Shown in pieces: positions 1-7,508 of a stretch of DNA of 13,300 bases (position 1 is the stretch's first letter; each line of letters starts with the position of its first letter). The DNA comes from Myxococcales bacterium (GTDB lineage: Bacteria > Myxococcota > Polyangia > Polyangiales > Polyangiaceae): positions 1 to 13,300 of the forward strand of contig JAGQIY010000096.1 in NCBI GenBank assembly GCA_020430865.1, given 5' to 3'. Below the pieces are notes generated by a model that was given only the letters and a program-made list of their open reading frames with translations, did not search any database and had not been told where the DNA came from. The translations under genes were made by a program, and so were the position numbers.

Positions 1-155
1 CCTAGCTCTTCGCAGAGCCGCGTCCAGAGCTCGGGATCGTAGCCGTCTCTCTGGCCCATGACCTCGCGCACCTGGGGCAGGGGGCAGCTCTGCTGGAGCA
101 ACCCCCGGACCATGCGTGCGAGCTCCCGCTGTTCGTCGCTGAATGAGAATCGCAT
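1..155 (-). CDS. Acyl-CoA dehydrogenase, N-terminal fragment cut by the window edge
   Basis: The minus strand reads an open frame from ATG at 153-155 to the window edge, giving 51 residues that begin MRFSFSDEQRELARMV. This is the usual opening of the acyl-CoA dehydrogenase N-terminal helical domain (F-x-DEQ-x-x-L), followed by the W-x-x-L-x-E-x-G stretch near residues 44-52. It lies 39 bp after the stop of the SDR gene on the same strand, so it is probably the next operon member. The short hydrophobic start resembles the smaller, non-catalytic type of subunit (FadE32/FadE33/IpdE2 class) rather than the full-length gene at 3360-4538. This is inference, because the active-site region is outside the window. 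The Shine-Dalgarno sequence is weak (AGCGAG). Confidence 0.75.
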   Translation of the reverse strand, partial: MRFSFSDEQRELARMVRGLLQQSCPLPQVREVMGQRDGYDPELWTRLCEEL

Positions 156-194
156 ACGCTCGCTTGCTACACTTACCGCGTGGAATAAGAGGGT

Positions 195-1100
195 TCAGGT
201 CCCGTAGGGCTTGATCGGGGGGAGGCCCTCTTTCAAGAGCTTGGCCACCACAGGGCCCAGCTCGGTGGCTTCCCAGCGCGCGTCTCGCGTCACCTCCGAG
301 GTGGCTCGCCAGCCGTCGGACAGCTTGATCTCACCCCCTGCGATCTCGAAGACGCGTCCAGTGACGTCCCCGGCCTCGTCCGAGGCGAGCCAGGCGACCA
401 GGGGCGAGACGTTCTCCGGCGCCATCTTGTCGAAGCCGGCGTCGGGTTTCTTCATCATGTCCGCGAACACCGCCTCGGTCATGCGCGTGCGCGCGGCGGG
501 CGCGATGGCGTTGGCGGTGACCCCATAGCGTCCTAGCTCGGCGGCCTGAACCAGCGTCAAGGCAGCGATGCCGGCCTTGGCAGCGGAGTAGGTTGCCTGA
601 CCCACACTGCCCTGGAGTCCGGCGCCGCTCGAGGTGTTGATGATGCGGCCGCTGACCGGCTTGCCCGCCTTGGCGAGCCCGCGCCAGTACTCCGCCGCGT
701 GGCGGGCGGGGGCGAAGTGACCCTTCAGGTGCACGCGGATCACTGCGTCCCACTCCGCCTCGCTGGTGGAGACGAACATGCGATCCCGGAGGAAACCCGC
801 GTTGTTGACCAGGATGTGCAGGCCGCCGAGTCGCTCGACGGCCTGCTGAATCATGGCCTGAGCCTGCCCGAAATCCGCCACGTCAGCGCCGTTGGACGTC
901 GCTTCACCGCCGAGCGCCTCGATCTCCTCGACCACCGCCTGAGCGGGCTCGGAGCCTGCGCCCTGACCGTCGCCGGAGGTGCCGAGATCGTTCACCAGCA
1001 CCTTCGCGCCGAGGCGCGCCAGCTCGAGGGCGTGAGCGCGACCGATGCCGCGCCCCGCGCCGGTGACGATGGCCACCTTGCCTTCTAGGAGCCTTGCCAT
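195..1100 (-). CDS. Short-chain dehydrogenase/reductase, Rv3548c-type
   Basis: This 301-residue NAD(P)-dependent SDR shows the complete family signature: cofactor loop TGAGRGIG (13-20), NNAG (99-102), catalytic Ser at 157/158, and YSAAK with Tyr171 and Lys175. The N-terminal part (RAHALELARLGAKVLVNDLG, with an acidic ND after strand 2) resembles the hydroxyacyl-CoA dehydrogenase domain of HSD17B4-type enzymes and prefers NAD by analogy. Length and position match Rv3548c (about 304 aa) of the mycobacterial ring C/D locus. It probably oxidises a beta-hydroxyacyl-CoA intermediate, but its exact substrate cannot be read from sequence. The ATG start follows a good GAGG ribosome-binding site, and the gene lies 9 bp after the fadA6 stop, so it is co-transcribed. 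Confidence 0.85.
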   Translation of the reverse strand: MARLLEGKVAIVTGAGRGIGRAHALELARLGAKVLVNDLGTSGDGQGAGSEPAQAVVEEIEALGGEATSNGADVADFGQAQAMIQQAVERLGGLHILVNNAGFLRDRMFVSTSEAEWDAVIRVHLKGHFAPARHAAEYWRGLAKAGKPVSGRIINTSSGAGLQGSVGQATYSAAKAGIAALTLVQAAELGRYGVTANAIAPAARTRMTEAVFADMMKKPDAGFDKMAPENVSPLVAWLASDEAGDVTGRVFEIAGGEIKLSDGWRATSEVTRDARWEATELGPVVAKLLKEGLPPIKPYGT

Positions 1101-1109
1101 CCTGTCGCC

Positions 1110-2261
1110 TCAGAGCCGCTCGATGATGGTGACGTTGGCCTGACCGCCGCCCTCGCACATGGTCTGCAGACCATAGCGCTTGCCCGTGCGCTCCATTTCG
1201 CAGAGCAGCGTCGTCATCAAGCGCGCGCCCGTCGCCCCGAGGGGGTGCCCCAGGGAAATGGCGCCGCCGTTGACGTTCACCTTCTCGAGGTCGGCTTCGG
1301 TCTCCTTCGCCCAGGCCAGCACCACCGAAGCAAAGGCTTCGTTGATCTCCACCAGATCGATGTCGCTGAGCTTCATCCCAGCCTTCTTCAGCGCGTGCTG
1401 GGTCGCGGGGATGGGCGCCGTGAGCATCCAGATCGGGTCCGCGCCGCGCACGCTCAGGTGATGAATGCGGGCTCGGGGCTCGAGACCATGGGTCTTCACC
1501 GCCTGCTCACTGGCGATCAAGAGCGCCGCCGAGGCGTCGCTGATCTGGCTCGAAACGGCTGCGGTCAGGCGCCCGCCGGGCATCAGCTCCTTGAGCGTCG
1601 CCATCTTCTCCAGCGTCGTGTCGCGGCGCGGTCCTTCGTCGGCCGTCACGCCTTCCAGCGGCAAGATCTCGCGGTCGAAGCGGCCTTCGTCTTGGGCGCG
1701 GATCGCGCGCTGGTGGCTCTGATAGGCGAACTGCTCCATTTCCTCGCGGGTACATTCCCACTTGTGGGCGATCATCTCGGCGCTCTTGAACTGGTTCACC
1801 TGCTCGGTGCCGTAGCGCTCGGTCCAGCCCTTGCTGCCGCTGAACGGATCCGTGAAGCCGAACTCCTTGGCCACGATCATCGCAGCGGCGATGGGGATCT
1901 GCGTCATGTTCTGCACGCCGCCCGCGATCACCAGATCCTGCGTGCCGCTCATCACCGCCTGGGCGGCGAAGTGCACGGCTTGCTGGCTCGAGCCGCACTG
2001 ACGGTCGATGGTGGTCCCTGGCACGCTGTCAGGCAAGCCACCCGCGAGCCAGCAGGTGCGCGCGATGTCCCCCGCCTGCGGCCCGATCGTGTCGACGCAG
2101 CCGAAGATCACGTCGTCCACGGCTTCGGGGTCGATCTTCGTGCGCTCGACCAGGCCCTTCAGCACGTGGGCGCCCAGATCCGCGGGGTGGACCGCCGCGA
2201 GGCCGCCCTTGCGGCGCCCAACCGGGGTACGAACTGCGTCGATGATGTATGCCTCTGCCAT
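1110..2261 (-). CDS. fadA6: Acetyl-CoA acetyltransferase (thiolase), FadA6-type
   Basis: This is a 383-residue degradative thiolase. It has all catalytic parts: nucleophilic Cys89 in IDRQCGSSQQA, the NEAFA loop, His339 in SLGHPLGATG, and the second Cys369 in MCEGGGQ. The C-terminal GGGxAN ending is standard. In Mycobacterium tuberculosis FadA6 (about 386 aa) thiolyses a beta-keto acyl-CoA made after ring C opening. The neighbours ipdAB, ipdC and fadE31-like genes make that role the best fit here, although a generic thiolase cannot be excluded from the motifs alone. The ATG is preceded by a strong GGAGAA. A 53-bp gap with a perfect 16-bp palindrome (2281-2296) separates it from the upstream acyl-CoA dehydrogenase gene, one of the two longest gaps in this operon. 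Confidence 0.9.
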   Translation of the reverse strand: MAEAYIIDAVRTPVGRRKGGLAAVHPADLGAHVLKGLVERTKIDPEAVDDVIFGCVDTIGPQAGDIARTCWLAGGLPDSVPGTTIDRQCGSSQQAVHFAAQAVMSGTQDLVIAGGVQNMTQIPIAAAMIVAKEFGFTDPFSGSKGWTERYGTEQVNQFKSAEMIAHKWECTREEMEQFAYQSHQRAIRAQDEGRFDREILPLEGVTADEGPRRDTTLEKMATLKELMPGGRLTAAVSSQISDASAALLIASEQAVKTHGLEPRARIHHLSVRGADPIWMLTAPIPATQHALKKAGMKLSDIDLVEINEAFASVVLAWAKETEADLEKVNVNGGAISLGHPLGATGARLMTTLLCEMERTGKRYGLQTMCEGGGQANVTIIERL

Positions 2262-2280
2262 GTGTTTCTCCGGGGAACCG

Positions 2281-2296
2281 CCTGAAGATCTTCAGG
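2281..2296. repeat. Perfect 16-bp palindrome in the operon gap before fadA6
   Basis: CCTGAAGATCTTCAGG is its own reverse complement. In the minus-strand transcript it can fold as a 6-bp stem with a GATC loop. It sits about 20 nt after the upstream stop codon and about 20 nt before the fadA6 start. There is no T-run, so it is not a typical terminator. It could be an mRNA processing or attenuation hairpin, or a dyad for a DNA-binding protein. It does not match the KstR-type box found elsewhere in the window. Confidence 0.5.
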
Positions 2297-2314
2297 GTTT
2301 GGGGGTGAGGTGAG

Positions 2315-3340
2315 CTAGCTCGCGCCGAGACCGGCGAATGCGACGCTCGCGACTCGCTCTCGGTGCCAGGCGTCGCTGTGCAGGCTGCGCCCGCTGGCCC
2401 AGGCGCGCTTCATCCACAGCTGAAGATCGTACTCGAAGGTGTAGCCAATCGCGCCGTGCAGCTGGAGCGCCGCCTTGGCCATGAACTCGGCGGCGTCGCG
2501 AGCGTAGAGCCGCGCCATCGACACCTGGGCGTCGAGCTCCGTGCTTGGCCGACCAGAGCTCAGCGAGTGTGCCGCGCGATAGGTCAGCGGCTTGGCGAAC
2601 TCGAGACGCAGCAGAGCGTCCGCGAGCCGGTGCTTGACCGCCTGGTAGCTGCCGATGGGCTTGCCGAACTGATGCCGGATCTTCACGTACTCCACCGTCA
2701 AGTCGAGCATGCGCTGAGTGACGCCAAGGAGCTCGGCGCTCTGCGCCACGACCGCGCGATTGAACGCGCGGCTCGAGCTGTCCGCGGCGTTCTCCGCCAG
2801 CAGCCAGTCGGCTCGAGGTTCGAAGCTTGCCCTGGCGAGCTGGCGCGCGTGATCCAGCGAGCGCTGAGGCTCCCAGGCGCAGTCCTTGGCGGGCACCGCG
2901 TACAGCTTTCGACCGCGCTCGGCGACGAGCAGATCCAGCTCGGCTGCATGCGTGACGAAGGGATCCGCCTCGAAGGTGACGCCGATCCGTGCCTCACCGG
3001 ACACGGCCCGAGGGAGCCACTCAGCCTTGAGCGCGTCGCTGCCGAGCTCCTCCAGTAGAGGCAACGCAACTGCGGTGTGCGCGGCCAAGGGCGCCGGCAC
3101 GGCGAAGCGTCCAGCTTCCTCGAGGATCATCACCCAGTCGAGCTCGGACATGCCGAGTCCGCCCGCCGGCTCGGAGAGCGTCATGCCCAGCACGCCGAGC
3201 TCTGCGAGCTGTTTCCACAGGCTGTCGGCCGCTGCGCCTCTCCAGGCCCCGCGAACGCGATCCGGGGTGCACTCGCGTTCGCAGACTTCCTTGAAGGAGG
3301 CCCGAAACAGCTCTTGGTCTTCAGAAAAGGCGAAGTGCAT
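2315..3340 (-). CDS. Acyl-CoA dehydrogenase, small probably non-catalytic subunit (IpdE2-like)
   Basis: This 341-residue protein has an acyl-CoA dehydrogenase fold. It opens MHFAFSEDQELFRASF and carries the conserved RHQFGKPIGSYQAVKHRLAD segment at 222-241. It is shorter than usual (380-390 aa), mainly through reduced middle-domain loops and a missing C-terminal (Y-E/A-G-T-x-x-I-Q-R) segment. At the alternative catalytic position the sequence reads AFNRAVVA (Asn194) where active enzymes have Glu-Arg, so no catalytic base is visible. Such short subunits pair with a full-length partner in alpha2beta2 enzymes of steroid degraders (FadE26-FadE27, IpdE1-IpdE2; family knowledge). Its partner is probably the next gene upstream, 19 bp away. 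An in-frame extension to 3556 would overlap that gene, so I start at ATG 3338-3340, the family-like N-terminus. FadE32-like or FadE33-like are alternatives. Confidence 0.85.
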   Translation of the reverse strand: MHFAFSEDQELFRASFKEVCERECTPDRVRGAWRGAAADSLWKQLAELGVLGMTLSEPAGGLGMSELDWVMILEEAGRFAVPAPLAAHTAVALPLLEELGSDALKAEWLPRAVSGEARIGVTFEADPFVTHAAELDLLVAERGRKLYAVPAKDCAWEPQRSLDHARQLARASFEPRADWLLAENAADSSSRAFNRAVVAQSAELLGVTQRMLDLTVEYVKIRHQFGKPIGSYQAVKHRLADALLRLEFAKPLTYRAAHSLSSGRPSTELDAQVSMARLYARDAAEFMAKAALQLHGAIGYTFEYDLQLWMKRAWASGRSLHSDAWHRERVASVAFAGLGAS

Positions 3341-3359
3341 GACTGGTTTCCGGAGCGGG

Positions 3360-4538
3360 CTACTTCCGAGGCAAGCCGAGCACGCGCTCGGCGACGACAT
3401 TGCGCTGGATCTCATTGGTGCCGGCGTAGATCGGCCCCGCCAGGGCGAACTGATAGCCCTTGAGCCAGCTGCCGTCGTCGACTGCGGAAGGGGAGCCTTC
3501 CTCCACCTCGGCATAGGGGCCCAGCAGGTCGAGCGCCGTCTCGTGAGTCGCCACATCCATTTCCGACCAGAAAAGCTTGTTGAGGCTGGACTCGGGTCCG
3601 ATCGAGCCCCCGCTCAGCATCTTGGTCACCGTGCGCAGGGTGTAGAGCTGGTAGGCCTCGGCATCCATGTAGGCCTGCAGCACGCGCATGCGAAGAGCTG
3701 GGTCTTGCCTGGCGGCGCTCGGGTCCTGCTTCTGGTAGCGCCGATACAGATCGATCAGCCGCTCCGCGGTGGCCAGGAAGCGTCCGGGGCTCCGCAGGGA
3801 CAGGCCTCGTTCACTGCTGGTGGTCGCCATCGCCACCTGCCAGCCCTGATTCACGCCTCCGAGCACGTCGCGATCCGGGACGAACACGTCCTCCAGGAAC
3901 ACCTCGGCAAAGCCCTCGTCACCGTCCAGGCGATCGACGCCACGCAGCGTGACTCCGGGCGCCTTCAGGGAAACCAGGAAGTAGGTGAGCCCGTGGTGAC
4001 GCTGCGCTTCAGAATCCGTGCGGAACAAACCGAAGATCGAGTCGCAGAAGCTGCCGCGGGTGCACCAGGTCTTCTGGCCGCTGAGGAGCCAGCCGCCATC
4101 CGTGCGCCGGGCGCTGCTCTTCAGGCTCGCCAGGTCACTGCCAGAGCCGGGTTCGCTCCAGCCCTGGGCCCACAGGTGCTCCGCTGCGGCCATCGGCCGC
4201 AGCAGCCGTTGCTTCTGCTCTTCGGTTCCGAACTCGAAGATGGTCGGAGCGAGCAGGAAGATCCCGTTCTGGGTCACCCGGCTCGGAGCTCCCGCGCGGT
4301 AGTACTCCTCCTCGAAGATCAGCCACTCCCACAGCGAGGCGCCGCGACCACCGAACTCCTCGGGCCAGCTCACGACGCTGTAGCGCGCCTCGTAGAGCTG
4401 CTTCTCCCACTCGACGTGGCGCGCGAAGCCCTCTCGCGTGTCGCCGGAACCCAGGGAGCCCTTCGGCACGTTGGCTGCGAGCCACGCGCGGACTTCCTCA
4501 CGGAAGTCCTCTTCTCGCGGAGTGAACTCGAGATCCAT
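3360..4538 (-). CDS. ipdE1: Acyl-CoA dehydrogenase, IpdE1/FadE31-type catalytic subunit
   Basis: This is a full-length 392-residue FAD-dependent acyl-CoA dehydrogenase. From memory it resembles mycobacterial FadE31 along its length: start MDLEF, FEEEYYRAGAP (75-85), QGWSEPGSGSDLASL (125-139), the ALDLLGP helix, and the end YAGTNEIQRN. The canonical C-terminal catalytic Glu position is Ala372. The likely base is Glu243 in SSERGLSLRSP, equivalent to the isovaleryl-CoA dehydrogenase-type placement. In steroid degraders IpdE1 with IpdE2 desaturates the CoA ester of the opened ring C/D intermediate. The start overlaps the ipdC stop by one base (TGATG), with GGAGAG upstream. A long open frame continuing to 5252 is only antisense-phase read-through of ipdC. 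FadE30-like function is a less likely alternative. Confidence 0.85.
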   Translation of the reverse strand: MDLEFTPREEDFREEVRAWLAANVPKGSLGSGDTREGFARHVEWEKQLYEARYSVVSWPEEFGGRGASLWEWLIFEEEYYRAGAPSRVTQNGIFLLAPTIFEFGTEEQKQRLLRPMAAAEHLWAQGWSEPGSGSDLASLKSSARRTDGGWLLSGQKTWCTRGSFCDSIFGLFRTDSEAQRHHGLTYFLVSLKAPGVTLRGVDRLDGDEGFAEVFLEDVFVPDRDVLGGVNQGWQVAMATTSSERGLSLRSPGRFLATAERLIDLYRRYQKQDPSAARQDPALRMRVLQAYMDAEAYQLYTLRTVTKMLSGGSIGPESSLNKLFWSEMDVATHETALDLLGPYAEVEEGSPSAVDDGSWLKGYQFALAGPIYAGTNEIQRNVVAERVLGLPRK

Positions 4539-5671
4539 CAGCTCTCCGCCGACACGTTCGTCTGCGAGGATCGGGGGTGAGACGCGGTGTTCGCGGCGCC
4601 CAGGCGCTCCAGGGTCAGCTCCGCTTCGCCCATGATCCGCTCCAGGAGCTGAGCGACCGTGGGCAGCTCCTCGATACGTCCGACTACCTGACCCGTGGGT
4701 AGGATGCCGACGTCGGGGCGGCCATCCACCATCGTCGCTCGCGTCAGCATCGGCGCGTTGGCTCCCATCATCATCTGCGACCAGGTCAGATCGCCCTTGG
4801 TCTTCATGGCCAGGCCTTCCTTCAGCAAGGCGGCGAACGAAGTCCCGGTGATGTCGCGGAACTCGAGCGCGTAGCGGAAGGCACGGTAGCCCTTCGTCAT
4901 GAGCGTCGCTCGCTCGAGCTTGTCGACTAGATCCGTGCGGATCACGCGCTGAGGATAGCCGTCGATGGCCCGGGTGACCACGGTGCCGTTCACGTCGGTC
5001 TTGAGGTAGGTGCTCTTGACGCCTTCCGGCACGTGGCTCTCCTGGGTCAGCAAGAAGCGCGTGCCCATGGCGATGCCCGAGGCGCCGTAGCTCAGCGCCG
5101 CCACCAGGCCGCGTCCGTCGCAGAACCCGCCGGCGCCAAGCACCGGGATGTCGATGGTGTCCACGACCTGGGGCAGGAGCAGGCTGGTCGGCACCGTGCC
5201 GGTGTGACCCCCGCCCTCGGCGCCTTGAGCGATCACCGCATCGACGCCCCACTCGGCGACCTTCTCCGCGTGGCGCTTTGCGCCGATGGTCGGCATCGTC
5301 AGCACGCCGTTGTCCTTGAGCTTCTTGATCACCGCCTTGCCGGGCGCCTGTGCGAAGCTCGCGACCTTCACGCGTTCGCGGATCAGGAGATCCACTCGCT
5401 GCTCGATGTCGTCCTGATCCGCGCGCAGGTTCACGCCAAAGGGGTTGTCGGTGCGCTGCTTGATGCGAGCGATGGCGCTCTGCAGCTCTTCGTAGGTCAG
5501 CGTCGCTGCCGCCAGGATGCCGAGGCCGCCTGCTTCACTCGTGGCCGAGGTGAGGCGCGCGCCGCTGACCCAGCCCATGCCGGTCTGGATGATCGGGTAG
5601 CGTATGCCGAATAGATCGCAGATGCGCGTGTGCAGCGCGTTCGGCTGCATCTCTTTCTTGCTGGCGCTCAT
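4538..5671 (-). CDS. ipdC: IpdC-type FMN-dependent (nitronate monooxygenase-like) reductase of steroid ring C/D degradation
   Basis: This 377-residue TIM-barrel flavoprotein belongs to the 2-nitropropane dioxygenase/nitronate monooxygenase family. Visible motifs are QTGMGWVSGARL (34-45), the FMN-phosphate loop QGAEGGGHTG, VLGAGGFCDGRGL, and GIAMGTRFLLTQES. These match M. tuberculosis Rv3553 (IpdC, about 355 aa), including the TWSQMMMGANAPML stretch near the C-terminus. IpdC is needed to process 5-hydroxy-HIC-CoA, acting on a double bond before ring opening (family knowledge), so a true nitronate monooxygenase is unlikely here. The start overlaps the ipdB stop (ATGA) after a clear AAGGAG. Met8 is a possible internal start. 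The N-terminus is about ten residues longer than the mycobacterial protein. Confidence 0.92.
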   Translation of the reverse strand: MSASKKEMQPNALHTRICDLFGIRYPIIQTGMGWVSGARLTSATSEAGGLGILAAATLTYEELQSAIARIKQRTDNPFGVNLRADQDDIEQRVDLLIRERVKVASFAQAPGKAVIKKLKDNGVLTMPTIGAKRHAEKVAEWGVDAVIAQGAEGGGHTGTVPTSLLLPQVVDTIDIPVLGAGGFCDGRGLVAALSYGASGIAMGTRFLLTQESHVPEGVKSTYLKTDVNGTVVTRAIDGYPQRVIRTDLVDKLERATLMTKGYRAFRYALEFRDITGTSFAALLKEGLAMKTKGDLTWSQMMMGANAPMLTRATMVDGRPDVGILPTGQVVGRIEELPTVAQLLERIMGEAELTLERLGAANTASHPRSSQTNVSAES

Positions 5672-6429
5672 AGGCCAAGCTCCTTCTTGCCGAAGCCCTT
5701 GGGATCGATGCGTGTGCGCAGTAGCTCGAGCTCCGCGTCACTCGGCTGGCGGGAGCGCGGGGTGTCTCCCTGGGGTAACACGAGCTCGAAGCCGGTGTTC
5801 TCCACGATCTCACTCAGCTCGACGCCGGGGTGAGCGCTCACGAGGCGCATGCGGTTGTCCGGAGTCCGGAAGTCGAAGACTCCGAGGTTGGAGATGACGC
5901 GGCGGATCTCGTGGAAGCGGCTCGCCCTCTCCCCCAGGGCCCGGGCTCGATCGTAGCCCACGCCACTCACCACATCGACCTGCTCCACGAACACTCTCCG
6001 GGAGTGCTTCGGAACCCAGTAGCTGGTCGGGTGACAGATGGTGTTGCCAGGCGCCCCGCGCATTCCGAGTAGCTGCGCCTTGGGGCGCTCGAAGTCTCCA
6101 ATGCAGGCGATGTTCTGGTTGCCGTAGCGATCGATCTGCGTCGCGCCCATCATCACGTGGCGCCGGCCGTGCCACACCAGGTCGAACACGCTGCGATAGG
6201 GCAGCCAGCCTTCGATGATCCTCTCGGCGTCCCTGTCCCCGAGGGCGCTCACGTTGGCGACGAGCGGCGCGACGCCGTCGGTCATCAAGAGACCCGGCTC
6301 GAACGTCAGCTTCGCCAGGCGAGCGCCGATGGCGGGAAGCGTGCCGATGGGGCTACACAGGATCTCGCCGTCGCCGCGGAAGCACTCCGCGATCGCGACG
6401 GCACAGACTTCGTCCAGGGTCGCGCTCAT
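5668..6429 (-). CDS. ipdB: IpdB, beta subunit of the ring C hydrolase (CoA-transferase family)
   Basis: This 253-residue CoA-transferase family I subunit is about the length of Rv3552 IpdB (250 aa). Shared segments include the start MSATLDEVCAVA, GARLAKLTF, RRHVMMGATQIDRYGNQNI, RGAPGNTICH, the TSYWV motif, VVSGVGYD and ISNLGVFDF. IpdAB resembles a glutaconate CoA-transferase but hydrolyses the last carbon ring of COCHEA-CoA, giving a linear dicarboxylic acyl-CoA (established for actinobacterial IpdAB). The chosen start at 6427-6429 lies one base after the ipdA stop with AAGGGGAAGG upstream. A longer frame from 6471 would overlap ipdA and adds an unrelated 14-residue extension. It acts in the cytoplasm as an IpdA-IpdB complex. 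Confidence 0.95.
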   Translation of the reverse strand: MSATLDEVCAVAIAECFRGDGEILCSPIGTLPAIGARLAKLTFEPGLLMTDGVAPLVANVSALGDRDAERIIEGWLPYRSVFDLVWHGRRHVMMGATQIDRYGNQNIACIGDFERPKAQLLGMRGAPGNTICHPTSYWVPKHSRRVFVEQVDVVSGVGYDRARALGERASRFHEIRRVISNLGVFDFRTPDNRMRLVSAHPGVELSEIVENTGFELVLPQGDTPRSRQPSDAELELLRTRIDPKGFGKKELGL

Positions 6430-6430
6430 C

Positions 6431-7327
6431 TCAGGCCTTCCCCTTGTCAGCAGTTTCTTTGCGGAAAGCATCGACGGCGGCGACGTACGCCGAGTGGGTC
6501 GTCGGTTCGTCGATGAAGCGCCGCTTGAATGCCTCCCAGGCCTCGGGATCCTGCGCCGTGGTCGCGTAGGCGCGCTGAAAGGCCTCGTCCCGAGCGTAGT
6601 CCGGAGGGCACTCCGTGAAGTGCGCGCCCCCAGGCGCTTCGATCACGCCGTCGACGTGCATGCGGCTGATCTTGAGCGTGTGCACGGAGCCTTCTTTCAG
6701 GAGGTCTTCGGTCGGCACCAGACGCTCCACGCTCATGAAACGCCGCCTGGCGGCCATGCAGAACAGGTCGTCGAAGAACGGGTCCGGCCCCAGGAACTGC
6801 CCGTTGCCGGCGGCGTCGCCCCGGTTCATGTGGATCAGGGCAACGTCGAGGTTCAGCGCGGGCATGGCCACCAGCTCCTCACCGTCCGCGTAAGGGGATT
6901 TCACGAGCTTCAGGCTCGGGTTGTACTTCAGCACGTCCGAGCCGAGTCCCGCGCGCGTCGGCAGAAAGGGCAGTCGCAGCGCCGCGGCGTAGAGCCCCCA
7001 CTGGAACATGCCTTCGTCGAGTTCCATCACCTCCACGCTTGCCTGTTGCCTCGCCATGCGGAAATGCGGCTCCAGGGGGATGGAGTCGAGGGAGACGAAG
7101 CCGTAGATCACCTTGCGCACCTTGCCGAGCTTGCACAGGAGCCCGACGTCGGGACCGCCATAGGACACGATGGTCAGGTCCCTGAGCGAGGAGCGGGCGA
7201 TGGCGCGCACCAGGCTCATCGGCTTGCGGCGCGAGCCCCAGCCCCCGATGCCAATGCTCATTCCGTCCTCGAGTTCTCCCAGGACGCGTTCTTCGGTCGT
7301 TCGCTTGTCCAGCATCTGCTCAATCAT
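6431..7327 (-). CDS. ipdA: IpdA, alpha subunit of the ring C hydrolase (CoA-transferase family)
   Basis: This is the 298-residue alpha subunit. Recognisable IpdA segments are GGWGSRRKPM (28-37), SYGGPDVGLLC, YGFVSLDS, the MELDEGM motif (101-107), RLPFLPTRAGLGSDV, PFFDDLFCMAARRRFMSVER, and VDGVIEAPGGAHFT. The Glu of the DEG motif is the best candidate for the catalytic carboxylate; the residue number depends on the start. The open frame reaches 7555, but that part crosses the divergent promoter and the DUF35 start. I prefer ATG 7325-7327; ATG 7313-7315 (MLDKRT) aligns better with the mycobacterial N-terminus, and neither has a strong Shine-Dalgarno. It is the first gene of the minus operon, with a KstR-type dyad 24 bp upstream of the chosen start. 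Confidence 0.94.
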   Translation of the reverse strand: MIEQMLDKRTTEERVLGELEDGMSIGIGGWGSRRKPMSLVRAIARSSLRDLTIVSYGGPDVGLLCKLGKVRKVIYGFVSLDSIPLEPHFRMARQQASVEVMELDEGMFQWGLYAAALRLPFLPTRAGLGSDVLKYNPSLKLVKSPYADGEELVAMPALNLDVALIHMNRGDAAGNGQFLGPDPFFDDLFCMAARRRFMSVERLVPTEDLLKEGSVHTLKISRMHVDGVIEAPGGAHFTECPPDYARDEAFQRAYATTAQDPEAWEAFKRRFIDEPTTHSAYVAAVDAFRKETADKGKA

Positions 7328-7350
7328 CCGCTCAGCGTTCGTTGGTTGTG

Positions 7351-7379
7351 ATAGAACATGTTTCATTCGTCCAGCGCAA
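7351..7379 (-). promoter_or_regulatory. Predicted promoter of the ipdA operon
   Basis: On the minus strand TTGCGC (7379-7374) and TTCTAT (7356-7351) are separated by exactly 17 bp, a plausible sigma-70-type promoter. The -10 hexamer is inside the dyad at 7352-7365, so a repressor bound there would block it. The echA20/SDR region has the same arrangement. This is inference from spacing; no transcription start is known. Confidence 0.45.
7352..7365. promoter_or_regulatory. KstR-type operator between ipdA and the DUF35 gene
   Basis: TAGAACATGTTTCA fits the KstR-box consensus TnnAACnnGTTnnA at every fixed position. The dyad is imperfect on the DUF35 side and lies 24 bp before the ipdA start and 143 bp before the DUF35 start. 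A second, perfect copy occurs at 12199-12212. Binding by a TetR-family steroid regulator is inferred; no regulator gene is in the window. Confidence 0.7.
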
Positions 7380-7508
7380 GCGCATCCCGAGGCCCGACTT
7401 GGCGCCGTTCGTCGAGCAGCGATCCGAAGCTGTTCCGGCTTGACGGTTTGCGGATCCCGAGGGGATGTGGAGCGTCGGAGACGCCCGCCGGACTGCAGGG
7501 AGACCAGA

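Noticed and set aside
1786..1799. AAC-TG-GTT dyad (TGAACTGGTTCA) resembling the KstR-type box
   Set aside because: It lies inside the fadA6 coding sequence and misses the final fixed A of the consensus; most likely chance.
3341..3556. N-terminal extension of the small acyl-CoA dehydrogenase frame
   Set aside because: It overlaps the 3' end of the upstream dehydrogenase gene in another frame, has no domain character, and the family N-terminus starts at 3340.
2886..4580. 564-codon plus-strand open frame
   Set aside because: It is antisense to two clear acyl-CoA dehydrogenase genes; its translation shows no recognisable domain and reflects GC-rich codon bias.
4539..5252. Long open frame extending the IpdE1-like gene into ipdC
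   Set aside because: It is an alternative frame of ipdC with Arg/Gly/His-rich, domain-free translation, typical of high-GC shadow frames.
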